NCBI GenBank assembly: GCA_034933225.1
Contig: JAYFNV010000031.1
Coordinates: 1-64,000, forward strand
From: UBA6107 sp034933225
GTDB lineage: Bacteria; Chloroflexota; Anaerolineae; Anaerolineales; Anaerolineaceae
Direction: 5' to 3'
DNA length: 64,000 bases
Below, piece after piece: positions 1 through 7,903 of the stretch (position 1 is the first letter of the stretch; every line of letters starts with the position of its first letter). Under the pieces are notes generated by a model that made no database searches, was not told the DNA's origin, and saw only the letters and a list, made by a program, of their open reading frames with translations. Position numbers and translations under genes: made by a program.

Positions 1-1
1 G

Positions 2-361
2 GTTTTGCGGGACAGCCTTGCGGTGGTTTCCAGCCAGACCAATGCTCTGGAGGCCTGGAAGATCCTGGATGACCACTACAAAGAATACAATTGGATCGAC
101 GCCCACCCCAATATTGCGGCTGTGATCGTTTCGCTGTGGTATGGGGAGCTGGATATGACAGAATGCTTCTCTGTGTTGGCAAAATGTGGGCTGGACGTAG
201 ATTGTAACGGTGGCCTGGTCGGCAACGTGCTGGGAGTCATTCAGCCTGTTCCAGAGCAGTGGGCTGGACCACTGGGTGACCTGTTGGAGACCTATTTGCC
301 AGGAAAAGCAAAACTTTCTATAAAAGAATTGGCTGAGCGGACTGCATCCCTTACTTTGTAG
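2..361 (+). CDS. ADP-ribosylglycohydrolase family protein, C-terminal fragment
   Basis: This is the last 119 codons of a gene that begins before the window; the frame is open from base 2, so the first in-frame TTG is not a real start. The segment around residues 62-77 (LDVDCNGGLVGNVLG) resembles the C-terminal GGDTDxxxAxxGxxxG signature of ADP-ribosylglycohydrolases, whose aspartates bind the two magnesium ions that help cleave ADP-ribose from proteins or small molecules. The rest is helical, as in that fold. With only the tail visible the substrate cannot be given, and the family call rests on one motif. A bidirectional-looking terminator follows at 406-437. Confidence 0.6.
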   Translation, partial: VLRDSLAVVSSQTNALEAWKILDDHYKEYNWIDAHPNIAAVIVSLWYGELDMTECFSVLAKCGLDVDCNGGLVGNVLGVIQPVPEQWAGPLGDLLETYLPGKAKLSIKELAERTASLTL

Positions 362-405
362 TACCGACATTTTAGCAATGTTGCGGTGATAACATACTGT
401 TTACC

Positions 406-437
406 AAAAAAAGAAGCAGCGCTAGCTGCTTCTTTTT
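406..437. terminator. Bidirectional intrinsic terminator
   Basis: An 8-bp perfect stem (GAAGCAGC/GCTGCTTC, loop GCTA) is flanked by an A-run on the left and a T-run on the right. It can end transcription of the glycohydrolase gene on the plus strand and of the convergent secreted-protein gene on the minus strand. Confidence 0.8.
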
Positions 438-461
438 GCATTGATTTCTTAATGAACAATT

Positions 462-1265
462 TCAATCAAAGATATCTTCATAGGTCTGGTTGGACAGCGG
501 CAATATGTAGGAGCAGCCGCCTGTAGTCACTTTGATCCTGTTAGTAAAATCGGGGATAGCATCAAAGTCGCCATCATAAATGTAGTCAGTGAAGGTAGCG
601 TAGATTTCACCATCATCCCACGATGTGGTGGTGCCGGTGCGAGGCAAACCTTCCAGCCCGGGGATGGGGTAGGTATCCAGAATCTGATACTTAACCGCTT
701 TGCCCGTTGGGAAACCTTCAGGATCAGTTGCCAGGTGGATTTCCAGCGAATAGCCAGGATCCCATTCATAACTATCATCGTGATACCAGAAGTAAGCTAC
801 CCAGTCTTTGTATTGGCAGATTTTTTGGTTGAAGGATGTCTTGGGTGCCTTGGATTCATCGAAGTAAGCGAAGAATCCATAGGTACCTGCTGCGGGAGCT
901 GCTGCACAGGCCATATAGACGCCCTCATTACCAGCCAACAATCCCTGGGTTGTGGTTACTTTCATCCATTCAGACCCCACCAACTGGCGGATATCGGCTA
1001 CCCAGCCAAATTGACCGCCCCTGAAGGGGTGGCAGATCTGCGCGGCCGCGGGGATAACGGTCACATTTGTATCCATTACCTGTAGCCATGATGGATAGGT
1101 AGTTGTAGAAAGGTCCATGGCTGTTTCAGTACCAATAGTCCAATTACCGTCTGCAACGCCGGGAAGATCAATCTTTTTGGCAGAGGCAGAACCTGGAATT
1201 ACAGCGGCGACGAGAGCGATGGTCATAATAAATACGATAGTTCTCAAAACCCATTTATTATTCAT
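462..1265 (-). CDS. Secreted protein of unknown function with CxxF/GSEW/GTY domain
   Basis: 267 residues with a clear signal peptide: basic start, hydrophobic residues 6-24, and likely cleavage after Ala-Ser-Ala at 27-29. The start is supported by AAGGAG about 7 nt upstream and a TATAAT box at 1295-1300. I do not recognise the family. Residues 78-129 contain Cys-x2-Phe-x5-Gly-Trp-x8-Gly-Ser-Glu-Trp, then Ala-Cys-x6-Gly-Thr-Tyr. The same pattern with nearly identical spacing occurs in the secreted protein at 22302-22775, so this is probably a shared disulfide-containing extracellular domain. The C-terminal half (residues about 150-267) is rich in Asp, Tyr and Trp and has two more cysteines (150 and about 251). 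It is transcribed alone and convergent with the upstream gene. Confidence 0.75.
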   Translation of the reverse strand: MNNKWVLRTIVFIMTIALVAAVIPGSASAKKIDLPGVADGNWTIGTETAMDLSTTTYPSWLQVMDTNVTVIPAAAQICHPFRGGQFGWVADIRQLVGSEWMKVTTTQGLLAGNEGVYMACAAAPAAGTYGFFAYFDESKAPKTSFNQKICQYKDWVAYFWYHDDSYEWDPGYSLEIHLATDPEGFPTGKAVKYQILDTYPIPGLEGLPRTGTTTSWDDGEIYATFTDYIYDGDFDAIPDFTNRIKVTTGGCSYILPLSNQTYEDIFD

Positions 1266-1412
1266 TTCACGGTCTCCTTATTGGTATATCAAAAATTATA
1301 TAGTCGTAAATTGTTAATTACTACTGTCAAAAATGTAAATTTTGTAAGCCAGAGGCGCTATTCCGGAGGGTGAGGGATGCTAATTCCCCCTGTTATTTAT
1401 GATGAATCGCGG

Positions 1413-1418
1413 TATAAT
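1413..1418 (+). promoter_or_regulatory. -10 box of the rpsU-infA leader
   Basis: TATAAT, with no good -35 hexamer at the usual distance (closest TGTTAT, 16 nt upstream). Transcription would begin near 1425, giving rpsU a leader of about 158 nt. Confidence 0.5.
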
Positions 1419-1424
1419 ACTCAA

Positions 1425-1553
1425 GTTGTAATTGCGCCTGTCAGCCGTTTGTAGGAAGTTCTCAAGAGGTGATGATCGCCCTGGATGAAACCCGTCCCAT
1501 AAAGATGTTGAGAAGATCTGAGGCTGCGCGCGCAAAGCACGCAGTTTTTTATT
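1425..1553 (+). ncRNA. Structured leader with intrinsic terminator upstream of rpsU
   Basis: Between a TATAAT box and the rpsU ribosome-binding site lies a foldable stretch. A closing helix pairs TTCTCAA (1459-1465) with TTGAGAA (1508-1514). Inside it are two hairpins: GGTGA/TCGCC (1468-1472/1476-1480), and a weaker GGAT/GTCC (1483-1486/1494-1497). This is followed by a GC-rich hairpin (CTGCG/CGCAG, 1524-1544) and six T's at 1545-1550, the form of an intrinsic terminator. It could be an attenuator controlling rpsU-infA, or an independent RNA of about 125 nt. I do not recognise it as a named riboswitch or as 6S or SRP RNA. No tRNA signature is present. Confidence 0.4.
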
Positions 1554-1582
1554 CTTAAGCAGGATTGGAGGTGAGAGTATAA

Positions 1583-1783
1583 ATGCCAGTAGTCGTTTTA
1601 CGTCCCAATGAATCATCTGATTCTTTGATGAAACGCTTTCGTAAGAAAGTTGTCAAGAGTGGTGTGTTGAGCACCCTTCGTCGCAAACGCTGGTTCGTCT
1701 CCAAGAGTGAAACCCGCCGTGTTGAGAAGAAGAAAGCCATCCGCCGCATCAAACGCCGCCAGTTCACTAAGCTTAGCGAGTAA
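1583..1783 (+). CDS. rpsU: 30S ribosomal protein S21
   Basis: 66 residues, typical length for S21, a very basic protein of the small-subunit platform that helps the 30S subunit engage the mRNA during initiation. The N-terminal VVLRPNESSDSLMKRFRKKV and the Lys/Arg-rich second half (KSETRRVEKKKAIRRIKRRQ) are characteristic. The start is set by GGAGGTGA 7-10 nt upstream. It lies 42 nt before infA and probably shares its mRNA; the next clear terminator is after infA. The preceding leader carries its own terminator hairpin, so expression may be attenuated. Confidence 0.95.
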   Translation: MPVVVLRPNESSDSLMKRFRKKVVKSGVLSTLRRKRWFVSKSETRRVEKKKAIRRIKRRQFTKLSE

Positions 1784-1825
1784 TTGTTGGTTCTTGGGTT
1801 CTAGTATTGTTCTGGAGGAGGAGAG

Positions 1826-2083
1826 ATGGCCAAGGAAGAAGATAAAATACAAATGGAAGGTTTGATCGTTGAGGCGTTGCCCGGAACTCGGTTCAGGGTA
1901 AAGCTGGATAACGGTCATGAAGTTTTGGCTTATCTGGCAGGCCGAATGCGGAAGTACTATATTCGCATCCTTCTCGGGGATCATGTCAAAGTTGAAATGA
2001 GCCCCTACGATCTAACACGTGGTCGGATCGTCTATCGCCAGAAGAAATTCAACGAATCCGGTCCCGACGAAACAGCACAGTAA
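1826..2083 (+). CDS. infA: Translation initiation factor IF-1
   Basis: 85 residues forming a single S1-like OB fold (residues about 7-72): IQMEGLIVEALPGTRFRVKLDNG, then VLAYLAGRMRKYYIRILLGDHVKVEMSPYDLTRGRIVYR. These match bacterial IF-1, which occupies the ribosomal A site during initiation. The protein is slightly longer than the usual 72 residues because of a polar C-terminal tail. GGAGGAG sits 6-8 nt before the ATG. Co-transcription with rpsU is likely, and an intrinsic terminator follows at 2091-2119. Confidence 0.95.
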   Translation: MAKEEDKIQMEGLIVEALPGTRFRVKLDNGHEVLAYLAGRMRKYYIRILLGDHVKVEMSPYDLTRGRIVYRQKKFNESGPDETAQ

Positions 2084-2090
2084 ACAAATG

Positions 2091-2119
2091 AACAGACTCA
2101 GCAATGAGTCTGTTTTTTT
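2091..2119 (+). terminator. Intrinsic terminator of rpsU-infA
   Basis: Stem ACAGACTCA/TGAGTCTGT with a GCAA tetraloop, followed by a run of seven T's. Confidence 0.9.
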
Positions 2120-2135
2120 ATCCCTACACTTAATT

Positions 2136-2166
2136 GAAAACAGCCGGAGGTATTCCTCCGGCTGTT
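2136..2166 (-). terminator. Intrinsic terminator of pyruvate:ferredoxin oxidoreductase
   Basis: Perfect 10-bp stem CAGCCGGAGG/CCTCCGGCTG with a 4-nt loop; on the minus strand it is followed by TTTTC. It lies 17 bases past the stop codon. Confidence 0.85.
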
Positions 2167-2182
2167 CGTGTTTCTAAGAGAC

Positions 2183-5100
2183 TTACTGCTGGCTTTCTTC
2201 AGGTTTGCTGTACTGAACGGCTGCCATCTGCTTGTAAAGTTCCCAACGGGTCTTTACATTGGCTTCAGCTTCGGTCATCAAGACTTCGGCGCGGCTTTCG
2301 TCGCTCTGCAGCAGCATACGGTAGCGGTTTTCCTTGTAGGCGTAATCTTTCACGCTCAATGTAGGATCCTTGCTGTCCAGAACCAGTGGATTCTTGCCCT
2401 GGTCCATGAGATCGGGGTTGTAGCGATACAGCGGCCATACTCCAGATTGAGTGGCAGCTTTCTGCTGTTCCAAACCGTTCTTCATGTCGATACCGTGAGC
2501 AATACAATGGCTGTAGGCGATGATCAGAGACGGGCCGTCATAAGCTTCGGCTTCCAGGAAGGCTTTGAGGGTCTGCTGATCGTTGGCGCCCATGGCTACA
2601 CTGGCTACATAAACGTAGCGGTAAGACATGGCAATGAGACCCAGGTCCTTCTTGCCGATGCCCTTACCCTTGGCGGAGAATTTTGCAACTGCACCGATCG
2701 GGGTAGATTTGGAGGACTGGCCACCAGTATTGGAGTAAACCTCGGTATCCAGGACCAAAATGTTGACGTTGCGGCCGGAGGCGATGACGTGATCGAGACC
2801 ACCGTAACCGATATCGTACGCCCAACCATCACCACCGATGATCCAGACGCTCTTCTTGACGATGGCATCTGCAACACCCAGCAGCATCTTGGCGCGCGGG
2901 TCTTTGCTGGTGGGCAGTTTGGCCTTGAGGGCTTCCACACGCTTGCGCTGCTCGCGGATCTCAGGCTCAGTGGTCTGAGGAGCGTTCAAAATACTGGCAA
3001 CGAAGTCATCACCCAGCTCGCCACCCATACCGGCGAGGATCTCACGGGCGAATTCATTCTGTTTGTCGAGGGTCAGACGCATGCCCAGACCGAACTCGGC
3101 GTTGTCTTCAAAGAGGCTGTTGGCCCATGCGGGACCGCGACCCTGATTGTTGACAGCCCACGGGGTGGTGGGCAGGTTGCCGCCATAAATGGAGGAACAA
3201 CCAGTGGCATTGGCCACGACCATGCGGTCACCAAAGAGCTGGGTGGCCAGTTTGAGGTAAGGGGTCTCACCACAGCCGGCGCAGGCACCAGAGAACTCGA
3301 AGAGCGGTTCAGCGAGCTGGGAGTTCTTGATGGTGGTCGGGCTGTAGGCATCCGGGTCAGGATTGGGCAAGGACAGGAAGAAATCCCAGTTCTTTGCTTC
3401 AGATTCGCGGATGGCAGGCTGAGGAGCCATGTTGATGGCTTTGCGGGTAGGATCAGCTTTATCTTTGGCGGGGCAGGCTTCGACGCACAAAGAACAACCG
3501 GTGCAGTCTTCAGGAGCAACCTGAATAGTGAATTTCATACCGGGGAATTCTTTGAACTTGGCATCGATGGACTTGAAGGTCTCAGGAGCATCTGCCAGGA
3601 ATTTAGCATCGTACACCTTCTCGCGGATCACAGCGTGGGGGCAGACCGTGGCGCACTTGGCGCACTGGATACAAAGGTCTTCTTCCCAGACGGGGATCTC
3701 GAGAGCCAGGTTGCGTTTTTCCCATTTGGTGGTTGCGGTGGGGTAGGTACCATCCACAGGCATGGCGCTGACGGGCAGGCTTTCGCCTTCGAAGGCGATG
3801 ATGGCGCCCAAAACGTCGCGCACAAATTCAGGAGCTTCGGCAGGAACTGCCGGGCGGCGGCTGAAGGAGCTGGTGACAGTGGCGGGAACTTTCACTTCGT
3901 GCAGGTTGGCCAGGGTGTGGTCAACAGCTTCATAGTTCTTCTGCACAACTGCATCACCGCGTTTGCCGTAGGTCTTCTTGATGGATTTCTTGATCTGGGC
4001 AATAGCTTCTTCGCGGGGCAGAACATTGCTGATGGCGAAGAATGCGGTCTGCATGATGGTGTTCACGCGGCTGCCCATACCGGTCTTGGCGGCCACTTCA
4101 TAAGCGTCGATGACGTAGAATTTGAGGTGTTTCTGAATGATGTCTTTCTGGGCCTCACGCGGCAGATGGTCCCAAATTTCATCGGGGCCATACAGACTGT
4201 TGAGCAGGAAGACAGCATTGGGGGCGGCGTACTTGAGCACATCCAACCACTCGAGGAACGAGAAGTTGTGGCAAGCCACAAACTGGGCATCTTCGGGGCC
4301 GATGAGGTAAGGCGCACGGATGGGGTTGGGGCCAAAGCGCAGATGCGAAATGGTGACAGACCCGGATTTCTTGGAATCATAGTAGAAGTAACCCTGACCG
4401 TAGTTATCGGTCTCTTCACCAATGATCTTGATGGAGTTCTTGTTGGCGCCAACAGTACCATCGGAACCCAGACCAAAGAACACGCAGCGTTTGGTGGTTT
4501 CAGAGTTGATGCTGAACAACGGGTCAAAATCGAGGCTGGTGTGGGTCACATCATCGTTGATACCAACGGTGAAATGATCTTTGGGATCGGCTTTGGCAAT
4601 GTCGTCGAAGACGGCTTTGACCATGGCAGGGGTAAATTCTTTAGAAGAAAGACCATAGCGGCCACCGGTAACACGCGGGGTGGTCTTGAAGTTGGCAACA
4701 CCGCGCACAATGGCTTCGGTGATGGCGGCAACAACATCGGTGTACAGAGGCTCGCCCACTGAACCAGGTTCCTTGGTGCGGTCGAGTACGGCGATGGTCT
4801 TGGTGGTGGTGGGCAGAGCTTTAATGAAAGCATCCACATCGAAGGGGCGATAAAGGCGTACATTCACAACGCCCACTTTCTTGCCCTTCTGATTGAGGAA
4901 CTTGGCGGTCTCTTCAGCGGTTTCGGCGCCTGAGCCCATCATGACGATCACTTCGGTGGCATCAGCAGCGCCGGTGTAATCAAAGATGTGATACTGGCGA
5001 CCGATGAGCTTGGCGAATTTGTCCATGGCGTTCTGGACGATCCCAGGCACACGGGTGTAATAATTGGTGATGGCTTCGCGGCTCTGGAAGAAAACATCTG

Positions 5101-5764
5101 GGTTCTGAGAAGAACCTCGCAGAATTGGGCGTTCCGGGTTCAAAGCGCGGGCGCGGATCTCAGCCACACGATCTTCATCAAAGAGAGCTTTGATGTCTTC
5201 AACAGCGATCTGTTCGATCTTGTTGACTTCGGCGGAGGTGCGGAAGCCGTCAAAGAAGTGCACAAAAGGAACGCGGGCCTCATAGGTCGCCATGTTGGCG
5301 ATCAGCGCGCTATCCTGTGCGGCCTGCACAGAATCTGAGGCGAGAAAAGCGAAGCCGGTCTGGCGGGCGGCCATCACATCAGAGTGATCGCCATAAATTG
5401 CCAGAGCGTGGGTGGCCAGGGTGCGCGCGGCTACGTGGAAGACAGTTGGGGTCAGTTCGCCGGCGATCTTGTACATATTCGGGATCATCAGCAACAACCC
5501 TTGAGATGCAGTGAAGGTTGTGGTCAAAGACCCGGTCTGCAAAGCACCATGAACGGCACCCGCAGCTCCACCTTCAGATTGCATTTCAACAACAGAGGGG
5601 ACAGTTCCCCAAAGATTTTTCATTCCAGCGGCAGCCCATGCGTCGGCATGTTCACCCATGCTGGATGAAGGAGTGATCGGGTAAATGGCTACGACCTCAG
5701 AGAGGTAGTAGGCAATTCGCGCCACTGCTTCATTTGCATCAATTGTGATCTTTTCTCTTGTCAT
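2183..5764 (-). CDS. nifJ: Pyruvate:ferredoxin (flavodoxin) oxidoreductase, single-chain
   Basis: 1193 residues, the usual size of the fused homodimeric enzyme that converts pyruvate, CoA and oxidised ferredoxin to acetyl-CoA, CO2 and reduced ferredoxin. Visible parts in order: pyrimidine-binding domain with YPITPSS (residues 28-34), the gamma and CoA-binding regions, a 2[4Fe-4S] ferredoxin insert with CIQCAKCATVCP (about 697) and CTGCSLCVEACP (about 753), and the thiamine diphosphate domain beginning with CAGCGETPY (about 825). The ATG at 5764 is preceded by GGAG at 7 nt; an upstream in-frame ATG at 5824 lacks such a site. A TATAAT box lies at 5824-5829. It is a monocistronic unit with its own terminator and indicates anaerobic pyruvate metabolism. 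Related 2-oxoacid oxidoreductases exist, but the architecture fits pyruvate best. Confidence 0.93.
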   Translation of the reverse strand: MTREKITIDANEAVARIAYYLSEVVAIYPITPSSSMGEHADAWAAAGMKNLWGTVPSVVEMQSEGGAAGAVHGALQTGSLTTTFTASQGLLLMIPNMYKIAGELTPTVFHVAARTLATHALAIYGDHSDVMAARQTGFAFLASDSVQAAQDSALIANMATYEARVPFVHFFDGFRTSAEVNKIEQIAVEDIKALFDEDRVAEIRARALNPERPILRGSSQNPDVFFQSREAITNYYTRVPGIVQNAMDKFAKLIGRQYHIFDYTGAADATEVIVMMGSGAETAEETAKFLNQKGKKVGVVNVRLYRPFDVDAFIKALPTTTKTIAVLDRTKEPGSVGEPLYTDVVAAITEAIVRGVANFKTTPRVTGGRYGLSSKEFTPAMVKAVFDDIAKADPKDHFTVGINDDVTHTSLDFDPLFSINSETTKRCVFFGLGSDGTVGANKNSIKIIGEETDNYGQGYFYYDSKKSGSVTISHLRFGPNPIRAPYLIGPEDAQFVACHNFSFLEWLDVLKYAAPNAVFLLNSLYGPDEIWDHLPREAQKDIIQKHLKFYVIDAYEVAAKTGMGSRVNTIMQTAFFAISNVLPREEAIAQIKKSIKKTYGKRGDAVVQKNYEAVDHTLANLHEVKVPATVTSSFSRRPAVPAEAPEFVRDVLGAIIAFEGESLPVSAMPVDGTYPTATTKWEKRNLALEIPVWEEDLCIQCAKCATVCPHAVIREKVYDAKFLADAPETFKSIDAKFKEFPGMKFTIQVAPEDCTGCSLCVEACPAKDKADPTRKAINMAPQPAIRESEAKNWDFFLSLPNPDPDAYSPTTIKNSQLAEPLFEFSGACAGCGETPYLKLATQLFGDRMVVANATGCSSIYGGNLPTTPWAVNNQGRGPAWANSLFEDNAEFGLGMRLTLDKQNEFAREILAGMGGELGDDFVASILNAPQTTEPEIREQRKRVEALKAKLPTSKDPRAKMLLGVADAIVKKSVWIIGGDGWAYDIGYGGLDHVIASGRNVNILVLDTEVYSNTGGQSSKSTPIGAVAKFSAKGKGIGKKDLGLIAMSYRYVYVASVAMGANDQQTLKAFLEAEAYDGPSLIIAYSHCIAHGIDMKNGLEQQKAATQSGVWPLYRYNPDLMDQGKNPLVLDSKDPTLSVKDYAYKENRYRMLLQSDESRAEVLMTEAEANVKTRWELYKQMAAVQYSKPEESQQ

Positions 5765-5823
5765 CTTGACTCCATTAAAGATAGGGGCACAGTTGCCCCA
5801 TTGAATGAACCGTTGTTCATACA

Positions 5824-5829
5824 ATTATA
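5824..5829 (-). promoter_or_regulatory. -10 box for the pyruvate:ferredoxin oxidoreductase gene
   Basis: TATAAT on the minus strand about 60 nt before the chosen start codon. The -35 region (TGAAAA) is poor. Confidence 0.45.
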
Positions 5830-5913
5830 AATCGTAATGGCGGCGTTTTTCATTATTCATGACTCATTCGCCGCAAAATCATCATTTTGGTTGAGAGTGA
5901 TGATTAATATTGA

Positions 5914-6453
5914 TTATGCGCGCAGCGTACCGATAAATGGGAGTGCCTGAACGAAGGTAGCCAAGGTTTTGGCGTCTTCGATCTCACTTTTTTGCAGCAT
6001 TGCCATCACTTCTGGCAGTGGAATCTTGACCAGGTTGATAAATTCATCTGCATCCGGGTCCAGCGGTGAGGTGTACAGGCCGGTTGCCAGGAAGGTGTAC
6101 ATGAACTCAGTGGAATAACCGGGGGAAACATAGAACTTCCCCAAAGGCCGCATCTTTTTAGCGGCCATACCAGTCTCTTCGCGGATCTCACGCTCGGCGG
6201 TGGCCAGGGGCTCTTCGCCAGTTTCAATCTTCCCGGCAGGCAATTCCAGCACCATTTTGTTGGCGCCGATGCGAAATTGCTTTACAAAGAGAACATTGCC
6301 GTCGTCATCAATGGGTAAAATGGTCACGGCATCTTGAATCTGGATCAGGTCGTAATGCCGCACGCGCTGATCTGGTAACTCAACGCTGACGCTTTCCACG
6401 GTAAAGATGTGACTTTTGTATTTCTCTTCTTTTGCGACGATTCGGTGAGACAT
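5914..6453 (-). CDS. Nudix hydrolase, ADP-ribose pyrophosphatase-like
   Basis: 179 residues. The Nudix box is complete: GKIETGEEPLATAEREIREE followed by TGM, matching Gx5Ex7REUxEExGU, the helix-loop that binds Mg2+ for cleavage of nucleoside diphosphate-X bonds. The N-terminal sheet (VRHYDLIQIQDAVTILPID) and the downstream SPGYSTEFMYTFLATGL segment are typical of the ADP-ribose/ADP-sugar pyrophosphatase group that yields AMP and ribose 5-phosphate. The ATG at 6453 has AGAGG 6-7 nt upstream; an in-frame TTG two codons earlier is less likely. A TATAAT box at 6471-6476 puts the transcript start just before the ribosome-binding site. Exact substrate is inferred from family resemblance. Confidence 0.88.
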   Translation of the reverse strand: MSHRIVAKEEKYKSHIFTVESVSVELPDQRVRHYDLIQIQDAVTILPIDDDGNVLFVKQFRIGANKMVLELPAGKIETGEEPLATAEREIREETGMAAKKMRPLGKFYVSPGYSTEFMYTFLATGLYTSPLDPDADEFINLVKIPLPEVMAMLQKSEIEDAKTLATFVQALPFIGTLRA

Positions 6454-6470
6454 GGGCAACCTCTGCGCTG

Positions 6471-6476
6471 ATTATA
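6471..6476 (-). promoter_or_regulatory. -10 box of the Nudix hydrolase gene
   Basis: TATAAT on the minus strand, 12 bases before the AGAGG ribosome-binding site region, predicting a very short leader. No strong -35 match was seen. Confidence 0.5.
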
Positions 6477-6487
6477 CCCAAGTTAAA

Positions 6488-6522
6488 TGAAAACGGCGGA
6501 GAGTTTGTGCCTCTCCGCCGCA
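6488..6522 (-). terminator. Intrinsic terminator of the LysM lipoprotein gene
   Basis: Perfect 10-bp stem CGGCGGAGAG/CTCTCCGCCG with a 7-nt loop, followed on the minus strand by TTTTCATTT, just past the stop codon at 6541. Confidence 0.85.
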
Positions 6523-6540
6523 AACATTCAAAACTGAGAT

Positions 6541-7230
6541 CTAGGGGATCTGCAGAACCTGCCCAACGGTCAGGTTGGTGGCGCTGCTCAAGCCATTGGC
6601 GGCCATGATGGTGTTGGGGTCGGCATCACCAAAACCACAGGCAATGCTGTAAAGGGTGTCGCCAGAAGCCACGGTGTAGCTGGTGGGATGGTTCTTTAGA
6701 GCGCGCTCACCCTGCCAGGAGCCAGACTGCGGGATCTTTAAGGTGGTGCCTTCAGAGACCATGGAGTTCATGCCAAGCCCGTTGGCTGAAAGAAGATCTG
6801 CTGCATTCACATTAAAACGGCGGGCGATGCAGAAGGGGAACTCGCCCTTATGCAGGGTGTAAGTGCTAGGTTTGCCAGGGGTGGGGGTGGGGTAGACAAT
6901 GGCGGTGGCCGTTGCGGTGGGAGCCGGCGTTGATGTAACCAGTGGGATGGTGACCAGGGTGCCATCAGAGGTGGCTGCACTGGTTGCCATGGCTGTGGCA
7001 GCGCTGATGGGAGTTCCGGTGGGGTTGACGGTGCCAAGGACGGCGCCAGCGGTTTGGGTGGCGGCCAGGATCTCTTTCATAATGTCAGGCTGGGTGGCAA
7101 CCGGGAAGGGAATCTCACCGCTCTGGGTGGGGGTGGTGACAGGTGCAACCGATGCAGGGCGTTCACAGGCAGTCAAAATCAACCCGGCAACCAAAACGAC
7201 AAGTATAATGGCGTAAATTCTTTTATTCAT
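6541..7230 (-). CDS. Lipoprotein with two LysM domains
   Basis: 229 residues. A lipoprotein signal peptide ends in the lipobox LILTAC (Cys about 20), so the protein should be membrane-anchored outside the cell. A long Thr/Pro/Ala-rich linker (about residues 25-125) precedes two LysM modules: STYTLHKGEFPFCIARRFN (about 130-175) and TSYTVASGDTLYSIACGFG (about 182-229), each ending in LKIP or LQIP. LysM modules bind N-acetylglucosamine polymers such as peptidoglycan. No catalytic domain is attached, so it may act as a wall-binding anchor. The ATG at 7230 follows GGAG at 7 nt; an upstream in-frame start would bury the signal peptide. Each LysM carries one cysteine, which could pair. Confidence 0.85.
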   Translation of the reverse strand: MNKRIYAIILVVLVAGLILTACERPASVAPVTTPTQSGEIPFPVATQPDIMKEILAATQTAGAVLGTVNPTGTPISAATAMATSAATSDGTLVTIPLVTSTPAPTATATAIVYPTPTPGKPSTYTLHKGEFPFCIARRFNVNAADLLSANGLGMNSMVSEGTTLKIPQSGSWQGERALKNHPTSYTVASGDTLYSIACGFGDADPNTIMAANGLSSATNLTVGQVLQIP

Positions 7231-7406
7231 TCGCAACTCCTCAGGAACGCAAGTAGATGATTGCAGATCAATGATGGGACAAATTTTCTTCTCTCTAACT
7301 TTAGATGGTAGCACAGCCTGAAAGTAGCGTCAAGCATAAAAACCAGCACTGATTTGCATGAATTAGGTTGCATTTTGTATGCCAAACCAAGAAACGGAGA
7401 TATTCA

Positions 7407-7841
7407 ATGAAGATCTATTTCTCTTGTTCCATCACTGGCGGCAGAAACGAAGAAAGCGTATATCAACAATTGGTTGAGACCATGGAATCGCTCGGCCATG
7501 ATGTGCCCACTGCTCACCTGGCCAGCCCTGAAGTAATGGAAATGGAAAAGGTGGTCTTGCCAAAAGAGATCTTTACCCGCGACATGGCCTGGCTGGAAGA
7601 AAGCGATGTGGTGGTGGCTGAGGTAAGCACACCTTCTCACGGGGTGGGGTATGAAGTGGCAGTAGGCTTGCTTGCCGGGAAACCAGTGTTTTGCTGCAGC
7701 CAGGCGGGTAAGCGTGTTTCCATGATCATTACCGGCAATACCTCTAAAAACTTGACCCTGTTCATTTATAAAGATGTGCAGGAAGCAATAGGCGCGTTAA
7801 AAGAGTTCCTGTCTGTGCAGGAAAAACACCTGCTTCATTAA
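7407..7841 (+). CDS. 2'-deoxynucleoside 5'-phosphate N-hydrolase-like protein (DNPH1/nucleoside deoxyribosyltransferase family)
   Basis: 144 residues. The N-terminal KIYFSCSITGGR, central DMAWLEESDVVVAEVS, and TPSHGVGYEVAVGL with the probable catalytic Glu match the family of nucleoside 2-deoxyribosyltransferases, and especially the DNPH1 (Rcl) branch that cleaves deoxynucleoside monophosphates to a base and deoxyribose 5-phosphate. Its role would be nucleotide pool sanitation. The ATG at 7407 has GGAGA 6-7 nt before it; an earlier in-frame ATG at 7368 lacks a ribosome-binding site. It lies alone on the plus strand, divergent from the LysM lipoprotein gene. Hydrolase rather than transferase activity is inferred. 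Confidence 0.8.
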   Translation: MKIYFSCSITGGRNEESVYQQLVETMESLGHDVPTAHLASPEVMEMEKVVLPKEIFTRDMAWLEESDVVVAEVSTPSHGVGYEVAVGLLAGKPVFCCSQAGKRVSMIITGNTSKNLTLFIYKDVQEAIGALKEFLSVQEKHLLH

Positions 7842-7868
7842 CATTGTGTATGAAAGCGCTCAAACCTA

Positions 7869-7897
7869 TTGACAGTGACTTTCCTTCGAAATAAGAT
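7869..7897 (+). promoter_or_regulatory. Near-consensus promoter of the dnaJ-type gene, leaderless
   Basis: TTGACA at 7869-7874, a 17-nt spacer and TAAGAT at 7892-7897. The ATG begins 7 nt after the end of the -10 box, where transcription itself should start, so the mRNA would have no 5' leader and no Shine-Dalgarno sequence. Confidence 0.8.
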
Positions 7898-7903
7898 GAA
7901 GCC

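Noticed and set aside
2168..4762. An 864-codon open frame on the plus strand opposite the pyruvate:ferredoxin oxidoreductase gene
   Set aside because: It is a mirror of the well-supported minus-strand enzyme; the protein has no recognisable domain and arises from codon bias.
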